DNA of 64,000 nt, taken from assembly GCA_036971475.1 (NCBI GenBank), contig JBAIZL010000002.1, forward strand, positions 169,570,524 through 169,634,523, written 5' to 3'. The notes beneath the pieces are model-generated. The model was not told the origin of the DNA, did no database searches, and saw only the letters and a list, made by a program, of their open reading frames with translations. This DNA is from Prosapia bicincta (taxonomy: Eukaryota > Arthropoda > Insecta > Hemiptera > Cercopidae). Below are positions 23,553-64,000 of the stretch, piece after piece. The first letter of the stretch is position 1. Each line of letters begins with the position of its first letter. The translations under genes were made by a program, and so were the position numbers.

Positions 23553-23765
23553 CAAAATAACTGAGGATATTCAAATACAAGAATTATTTATTAATTTGTA
23601 TTCAAAGATTTTCGCAGTACCAGCATCATCGGGAATGAATTTTAATGAAGATAATTATAGGATTGTATTATTCATTCCTGATGATGTTTGTACTGTTTAC
23701 CAATGAAAAGCTTTGAATACATGAATAAATAATTCTTGTATTTGAATATCCTCAGTTGTTTTGAT
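23496..23765. repeat. (TA)n plus family A foldback
   Basis: TA run at 23497-23550, then inverted arms (ATACAAGAATTATTTATTAA ... ending about 23765). The plus-strand module (23674-23719) reads ATTC, CTGATGA, T, GTTTGTA...TACCAAT, GAAA, AAGCTT, T, GAAT. The left arm's helix II is shortened (CTGGTACTGCGAAAA). Confidence 0.8.
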
Positions 23766-25299
23766 TAATATTCAAGAAAACATATTATATATACACATAC
23801 GTACATATTTGTCTAGCATACTATTTTTAGTAACTAATAATATCTGTCTTTTACAAAATCAACAAGAATACATTATCTCCAACAATATCTACATGTATTC
23901 TTTCTTAGGTTATTGTTGGGAGAAAGCAATTATTTACATGTTAAATAAAGTTGTAATTTATTATTTTCTTATCTAGAAAGTTCTTTTTTTAATGGGGTTT
24001 TAAGAATCAATCATTTTTAGAATACTTTAATTTTTCTGAAGATAAAATTTAATTATAATTCTTACTTTTGAAACCAAATTTAGCTACAAATCTTCTAAAA
24101 TTTCTTTTAATTTCATTACAAAGTTAAAAAAAGTATACATATTCTTATTTGTGAAAAACATTTATTGTTAAGCTATTTGTTTACAAAATGTTAACAGTTA
24201 AGGACAGGTTTGTATGTTGTTTATAATAAATTAGTTACCTGTTTTGAAATATGATAATTTTAGGGATTATAATTTTAATAATACTTAAAAATTAACCTAA
24301 ATTTATTTCATTAGATTAATTAGTTTTTTACTGAATCTATAATTTACGTGAATTGTTAATTAGGCAACCTAATAATTATTTTTAAAACAGAAAAGAATTG
24401 TTTAAATTTTGTTGTTTGTCATAGACGATAGCATCAGTGACTCATTTTAAATGTTTCTAATAGCATCAGTGACTCATTGGATTATGTTTGTATGTGTTAG
24501 TATTGAATTTTCATTTGATTTGTCTATTGTAAAGGTATTCCTTTTAAACATTTCACTAGGTTTATTATTTAATCCACCCAAATGAATCTGTAAAAATGTT
24601 CCATCATTATTTAAGGCATTTTTAGTTATGTTAGTATCCAAATAAAGCTGGAAATATTCCTTCCTGAGGGAGAGTTTGACTTATGTTGAGGGAAATACTT
24701 AGTGTGGTTTGTTTAGCTTCTTATACTTTTTGAAATAATGGAACAATGATGTTTACAATAATCTCAGATCTTTCCCAAATGAAATTTGAAAGTGCTTGTG
24801 TAAAGTGTGCAGTTGAATGTATTTTATTTAAATTTAATTAATTCAAGTATACAAATAATTACAATCACATGAAAAATGTCTTAAAATTCAAGAATTATTA
24901 AATCATTAAAATTATTTAGTTTTTATATATTATATGAAATTGAAATTATTTAGAATTGAGAGTTATTTATCACCAGCATTTGTTCTTGAGGTATTTTTGA
25001 AGTGTCATTTGTAATTTTTGTTGTATTGGTTACTTTTATTTTTATCTTGCATTTTGTGTCTTTATACTTATTTTCCTGACCTTGATGCTATCAAAGCTTA
25101 AAAAGTAAACAGATTTCTTTATTTTTTGTTAATAAGATTAACTAGTAATTTAAACAAAATAAATTTTAAAGTCACTTCTTACTTAGGTGGGAAAAAAATT
25201 ATTTCAGGTATTTAATGATTAAATAATTACAATTAACCTAAATAAAGAAACATAACCTGTGTGTTGAATAAATAAACCTCTATATCACAAATAACTTTT
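23766..25299. other. AT-rich stretch, nothing recognised
   Basis: No gene. A 31-bp direct repeat (ATAGCATCAGTGACTCATT) occurs at about 24428 and 24461. Confidence 0.4.
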
Positions 25300-25360
25300 T
25301 CATTTATTTAATAGCTTATGTACATTTCAATTATATAGCAATCATCTTCAGAGGTAATTC
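25300..25360 (-). repeat. Penelope-type terminal module, family D, diverged
   Basis: The minus strand carries CTGAAGA, T, GATTGCTATATAATT hairpin, GAAA, palindrome ATGTACAT. The outer helix is damaged (ACCT against AGCT). Confidence 0.5.
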
Positions 25361-25489
25361 ACAAAACAAACTAAGAGGGTTTATTTATTTAAATTAAAAA
25401 TTGCACCACAGTTGATTGATACAGTTATAAAATCAATTGTTTTATGAAATCACTTGTTATCACTTATTTTAAGCCAAATGGGACGAAAT

Positions 25490-25990
25490 AAATGTATTGC
25501 ATACCTTGTCCCTTTTGTGAAAAGTTTTTTGGTACTTACGTATTATACAGAGGCCACTAATATAGGTTTGTAGTAAAGTTGTGTAAAATGACAACCAAAT
25601 CTATCTTAACTGAATACTTCATATGTATATTTTAATAAAGATATATAGTAGTGTTGCATAAAATTACAACCAAATCCATCCTAACTGAATGCTTTATAGG
25701 TATATTCATGTTTTCGAAAACGTAGTCCCAACTAAAATGGGAATAAATAAACCCAACATAACCTAACTTTAGCGTGTTTTCCAGAGTTAATTTGTGTGTT
25801 TGTTGAAGTTAATTTATTCACCTATGAAGTATCTAGTCAGGATAGATTTGGTTGTAGTTTTATACAACATTACTATTAGTGGCATCTGTATATAATACAT
25901 GAGTACCAGTTTTTTCCCATATAAAACTAAAATTCAATTAAGTTAATGTTTGAAAAAACTGTATTGCATACCTTGGCCCTTTTGTGAAAA
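25490..25990. mobile_element. Inverted-repeat element flanked by direct repeats
   Basis: Inverted arms of roughly 100 bp: GTACTTACGTATTATACAGAGGCCACTAATA (from 25530) and the reverse at 25800-25905. An extra internal copy lies at 25644-25700. Outside the arms a direct repeat, TGTATTGCATACCTTG(T/G)CCC, occurs at 25493 and 25962. No coding sequence. Same end motif as 19538-19852. Confidence 0.65.
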
Positions 25991-27705
25991 GTTTGTCTCC
26001 CATTTAAAACTAAAATTTAATTAATGTTTGAAAAAATTGTATTAACAACAAGTGTCCTTTACTACAAGTTTTAAAGAATGTATTTGAACTTGAGTGGATA
26101 AATAAAGTGTATTTTTATTTCAAAATGTATACATACAACGATTGAACGGTTTATATATAGATAAGGAGAGTGTAAACTAATAGTAGGGATTGAAAAATGT
26201 GCTTTTTGCCTTGAAACACAAATTTACATTTACTGTCTAGTTCCAATATTTACCTCAGTTTCCATACTGTTACCTGATCTTTTTCAAAGTTTTAAAATAT
26301 GTCTTATGAGTGTTTGTGTTATGGAAAATAAACATCTCTTTACAAGCAACACATTATTGAATAAAATGGTTAAACTACTTAGATTTAAGTCTTAAGAACT
26401 TATAATTAATTAAAATAAACCGGTTTCATTACTTATACATTCTTCTGAAGACTGTACCTTTTGTATTCTCAAAAAAGAATTTGAAGCAATGCTTTTAGAA
26501 GTTTTTTTTTTGTAAAAAGTAACAATTACATACGAATTTTTATGAAATGAAGATAAAAAAAGAGAAATTAGTAACGCCTAAAACATTTTTTTCCGTTTAG
26601 TATTAGAGAGAAAGAGTAATTAAGTCATCTGACAACAATGTAGACACAGATGTACCAAGAGGTATAATAGCTTAAATGTTGCTTGTAACAAAGCTGTGTA
26701 CATTTTTTGTGTCTTTACACATCCGGGAAACTGTGCATCTGTGTTACGTTTGTCTTGAAACAAAGCTAATAAAAGTATTGATGTTTATTCATGACTTATT
26801 AAAATACACCATATACTAGTTAAAACAACATATATTTTTTTATATAATTAATATTCTTGTGGAATTTTAACTTAAGATGTTTAATTAATCAATATTATAC
26901 AAAGGTTTTTTCTAATTTTGAAGAATTTAATTGTAGTTTTTGTTAGTGGTTTTAGTAGGCTGACTTTTGTATGAGACTTGTAAAATTATTTCTTTTATAT
27001 TATTAACATTTAAGCAAATATTTATTTTATATGATCGTTTCTGAATATAATAAAATTTCTGTAATTGGATTTATGTAATATGATTCATATTTCTCTGTAA
27101 ACACTTTTATCATCTTATTTATATTAAATTTATAAGCGTTATATATAATATTTTAACAAATTAGAAAACTTTGTTGTTTTTGTCGTATCTATTGAAGTGC
27201 AAAAAGTTCAGATTCTTCCAAAAGTCTTGATAACAAAATCTGCCATTTCTGGAGCCCAATGGCTATGAAGTATTTCAACTGGAGTTAGTTGTGTTTGGGG
27301 ACAGCATTTGCAAAAAATTTAGTTAAAAAGGAAATATATCTTATTAGTTATTAGTTACTGTAAAAATTTATGTTAAATTTGTGATGTAGAAGAGTTTTAG
27401 CGATTTCTTAAGTAACTTGTTGCAAGTTCTAGAATGAAAAAATTCTATTACTTAAACTTAAATATTAATGTGTGTAAAATACGTAAATATATTTAGAACA
27501 TAAGTAATTACAATCATTTACTTTCTTTCTCCTTCAACCAAAAGAGCATTAATAAAATTAAAGAAATACTTTATTAATTATTTGAAAAAAAATGTAAATG
27601 TTTAGTTATATGTGTTGAGTGTTTTAAAATTTAATTACTTGATTATCACAGGTAGTCTTGATTGAATTTAATTAAGATAACTATATAGCAAAATGTTAAA
27701 TTGTG
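25991..27705. other. AT-rich stretch, nothing recognised
   Basis: No family-like frame. It leads up to the first recognised kinase exon, so it is presumably intron, but the exon before it was not found. Confidence 0.4.
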
Positions 27706-27709
27706 TAGC

Positions 27710-27752
27710 ATCACTGAAGATGATGACATATTGTCATTGAAACGCGTATGAT
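27710..27752 (+). ncRNA. Hammerhead-like ribozyme motif
   Basis: ATCA, CTGAAGA (27714), T, hairpin GATGAC-ATATT-GTCATT, GAAA (27739-27742), the palindrome ACGCGT, A, TGAT. ATCA/TGAT replaces ACTCA/TGAGT of the 11351-11393 copy, so the helix I bases differ while pairing is kept. Confidence 0.6.
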
Positions 27753-27942
27753 AATAAAGTTTTTATAATTGTGAGTCGTAGCATATTTATACATAGCAAA
27801 ATGTTGAAAATTTATTTACATAAATTTCACAAATATCCAGATATTCTGCATATGCAGTAAACACAGATTCATTGTGTGATTTACTAAACATGGTTTGTTT
27901 TTAAATGGAACCATTTTGTAAAAGCTTTCATTTTTGTTGCAG

Positions 27943-61435
<33,493 letters not shown>

Positions 61436-61932
61436 GTAATGTCAATATTATTATTTCTTAATAAGAGTTTCTAATATTCCTTCTGAATACATTCATACAA
61501 AAAGTTTTTTTACTTCTTTATGTTTTGCCTACTCGTCTCAAATAGTTTAATATAAAACTTTGTAGTCTAACGACTTGCCAGTTAGGGATGGGCTGATTCC
61601 AATTCTCAGTTTCAGGAATTTTTTAATGGTATGAGCAATCTTTGGTACTCGATTCTCCATTGATTAAAGTGGCAATTCCGATTCTTGTTTTTTGTAATGG
61701 TTGAAATACGTGTGCTGTGTAACTTTTTGGAAAAATAAGTACAACCTATGGCTTTTATATGGTATTAGTTACTTTGAACTAATTGAAAAAGATTAAAGCA
61801 AATGCCGATCTGAGATAACAAAAATATTATTATCATGATGCAACAAAAACGATCGCCAAAATTTCTGGTCTTTTTGTATATCACTATTCGACTGTCTGCT
61901 GTCTCACTCTCACTTGGACGAAATTGACTCAC

Positions 61933-61935
<3 letters not shown>

Positions 61936-61996
<61 letters not shown>
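61936..61996 (+). repeat. (CT)n microsatellite
   Basis: About 60 bases of uninterrupted CT. Confidence 0.98.
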
Positions 61997-62000
<4 letters not shown>

Positions 62001-62212
62001 TGTCTCTGGCCACCATTACTCTGCCACTGCTTCATAGATGTCAAAACAAAACTCAAAGAAAAAATAACTCCAGTTTCTCCAGTTATGGTTATTACTGAAG
62101 TTATATTGTAATTGTGAATTGAAGCTCATATTTGTAATTTTAAATAAATCATGACTTTTATCCAATATGTTTGTTATGCTTTTAGAAATTCCTATTTATA
62201 GACCAAGGTTGG

Positions 62213-63214
62213 TCATTTTGTGTAGCCTGTTACGTTAAAACAGAACCTTTAAAAGGCTTCACCATGTGGCCAAGATGTTAACGAAATTAATTATTAGAGA
62301 ATATCTTGTAGGCCTATATAATTTTAAACCATCTTACTTACTTCTTCCAGCAGGTAGCCGATGGCCCGACGTCCATGATAAATTGTCATCGCAGAGTTCC
62401 AATAATTTTTCTTTGTTAGTAAGGTAATAATGATGTCCAAACCTTCTGTCCTTAAAAGGTCCCTGGCCAGATTTGGATAACAGCACTTAATGAGGATGTG
62501 CCCTAGGTCTTCTTCTCCACTTTGGCATAGGGCGCATTCTGGGGATGCTGTAAAAATTGATCCGATAAAGATAGGGCTGGTTTAAAATGTGTCCATTCCA
62601 AGCTCTGGCCTAAAAAGTACTTAGACTTCTCTCGATTCCTCTATACATGTCTTCTTTTGCCAGTTCATTCTGAAGGTTAGATAGGGATTGACCGACAAGA
62701 CATCATGATCACTCCTCGGTCCACTTTCTCCTGAAAAAACGCTCTGCAGACTTTCGACAATATAAGAGGGAGCATATCTCTCAGTCAGCAGGTTGCATTG
62801 CTGAGGCCAATTTCGCTACTTCATCAGCTTCTTAGTTCCCTCTCAACCTGCAATGGGCAGGGAACCACTGGAAGACTATCCTTTTGACCTCATTGTGCAA
62901 CATCACAATTAACCTTTTATATTCAACAACTCTAAAGGTGTATGACGTAGTGTATGGCAATGGTAGCACTTGGAGGGCTGATTTTGAGTCAGTGAGAATA
63001 CAAATATCCGATTCGCAAATGGATTGACAGCTTACCAATGCAGCATTAATTGCCAGCAATTCAGCACCCATGCTAGACCAGGGATTTGCTCGTTTGACGT
63101 TTTGTGTAGCCTGTTACATTAAAGCAGAACCTTTAAAAGGTTTCACCATGTGTCCAAGATGTTAACGAAATTAATTATTATAGAATATCTTGTAGGCCTA
63201 TATAATTTAAAACA
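62213..63214. repeat. About 120-bp direct repeats flanking the RNase H fragment
   Basis: 62213-62333 and 63099-63214 (TTTTGTGTAGCCTGTTAC ... AGGCCTATATAATTT) are roughly 94% alike and directly border the insert. They are part of the hAT-like element body, so only one copy should exist if there were no duplication. Confidence 0.8.
62334..63098 (-). pseudogene. Non-LTR retrotransposon 3' fragment: RNase H and C-terminal zinc segment
   Basis: Minus strand from about 63097: the RNase H stretch MGAELLAINAALVSC (catalytic Glu), ICILTDSKSALQVL (Asp), VFQWFPAHC (His), then a stop at 62832 followed in frame by EADEVAKLA (last Asp). A Cys-rich end follows with C-x2-C, GHIL and C (CALCQSGEEDLGHILIKC). 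The 3' end reads AAGTAAGTAAGATGG. The reverse transcriptase and the first RNase H Asp are missing. Different family from the I-clade element at 3230-8110. Confidence 0.8.
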
Positions 63215-63272
63215 ATCGAAAATAGGAAGAAAAATTTTAAAATGGAAATGAAAAATTTTAGATATTGGGCAT

Positions 63273-64000
63273 CTTTAGTAATATTAATATGGTTAGGTGT
63301 GATACAGAATCTGATGGTGCTAATGCTGACGTTACTGTAACTGAGAAAATTAACAAAAGTGATTTTCCTAAATGTCGATAGAAGTAAATTTTAACTACCC
63401 ATCTTATGTAATTTATTTATTACTCTTGAATTTTGTAGTCCACTACGTTTGGTGAAACTTAATCACTTTTACATTAGTTTAAACTAATGTAAAATTGATT
63501 AATTTATTTATTAATTTGTGAATTTTTCCTGTTTCTAAAAGAGTGATATGAAATGAATATTACCTGAAATTTACATCAGTTTATCTTTATCATTTTCTAA
63601 GATGTAAAATTGTGGAACAGACTAAAATCGGTAATGTAAGTTGCATTAAATTTTGCCGTTAAGAAATAATGTGAGCCATTTACATATTTTATTGAAGGGT
63701 TAAAAGGTCAAGATAGATTCAAAGTACCATAAGTTTTCTTAAAAATGGCATAAAACCATGATTTTCTAACTTCATTATAGAAACCAGAGTAATATAGAAA
63801 CTTCATTATGCAATATGAGTGAGGTATTACATCAGCCATATTTCATAAATTGTCCTAATCTACAAAAAAAAATATATTTTCTCAGCACATAAGAGGGAAA
63901 TGAAATTTACAAACATATTAAAAGCAAAAAAAACATTCTAAATTGATTAACTTAGTGCAATAATTTCAGTTGCTTTAACCATGAACAGTTGTCTTGAAAA
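63273..64000. other. AT-rich stretch, nothing recognised
   Basis: Probably intron of the kinase gene. No further exon was recognised. Confidence 0.4.

Larger units (their letters stand above)
61580..63272 (+). mobile_element. hAT-like non-autonomous element, copy 2, interrupted
   Basis: Starts TTAGGGATGGGCTGATTCCA and ends ...TAGATATTGGGCATC. Body collinear with copy 1, but holds a CT microsatellite (61936-61996) and, between 62334 and 63098, a non-LTR RNase H fragment flanked by long direct repeats. Confidence 0.55.

Noticed and set aside
1..27942. Upstream coding exons of the kinase (residues 1-88)
   Set aside because: I looked for codons of the conserved N-terminal RGS-homology segment and found no convincing match. 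They are probably left of the window, or too short for me to see by eye.

Overview
This window reads as AT-rich, intron-rich animal DNA, most likely from an insect. Nine exons of one host gene, a G-protein-coupled receptor kinase of the GRK2/GRK3 type (Gprk1 in Drosophila), run left to right from 27943 to 61435. They cover roughly residues 89-443 of the family: the second half of the RGS-homology domain, its return into the kinase fold, and nearly all of the kinase domain. I could not find the N-terminal exons in the window, and the end of the kinase domain and the PH domain lie to the right. The arthropod assignment rests on the arthropod-like extra residue at the exon 5/6 join and on the transposon set: an I-clade element with RNase H, a Ty3/gypsy element with a tRNA-Ser-like primer site and a TATA target duplication, and many Penelope-like elements.

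Almost everything else is mobile DNA. Region 1-8.1 kb is a nest: an intact pogo/Tigger transposase, a Penelope reverse-transcriptase fragment folded into two opposite-strand halves, and a 5'-truncated, multiply broken I-clade non-LTR element with an in-frame duplication of its catalytic core. Region 8.1-27.9 kb holds no gene I can recognise. It carries tandem repeats (171 bp x4, 416 bp x2, 163 bp x2, 63 bp x4), foldback elements, a Penelope GIY-YIG endonuclease fragment and microsatellites. Region 27.9-61.4 kb is the kinase gene, its introns filled by foldbacks, a mariner remnant, a 34-bp minisatellite, a full-length gypsy element (40812-47387) and four short pogo-type elements. Region 61.5-64 kb has a hAT-like element interrupted by a non-LTR RNase H fragment.

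The most interesting signal is a small RNA-like module repeated some twenty times on both strands in several unrelated-looking repeat families. Each has a CTGANGA-type box, one extra base, a hairpin, GAAA, a short self-complementary stretch, and outer strands that pair with each other. This is the layout of a type I hammerhead ribozyme with a minimal helix III, a motif known from Penelope-like elements. At three loci the module directly follows or flanks Penelope coding sequence. The helices vary between families while pairing is kept. A second class replaces the box by a form ending GACAA, which would turn the core C3-G8 pair into U3-A8. (TA)n tracts repeatedly sit at the ends of these modules, and the gypsy element inserted into such a tract.
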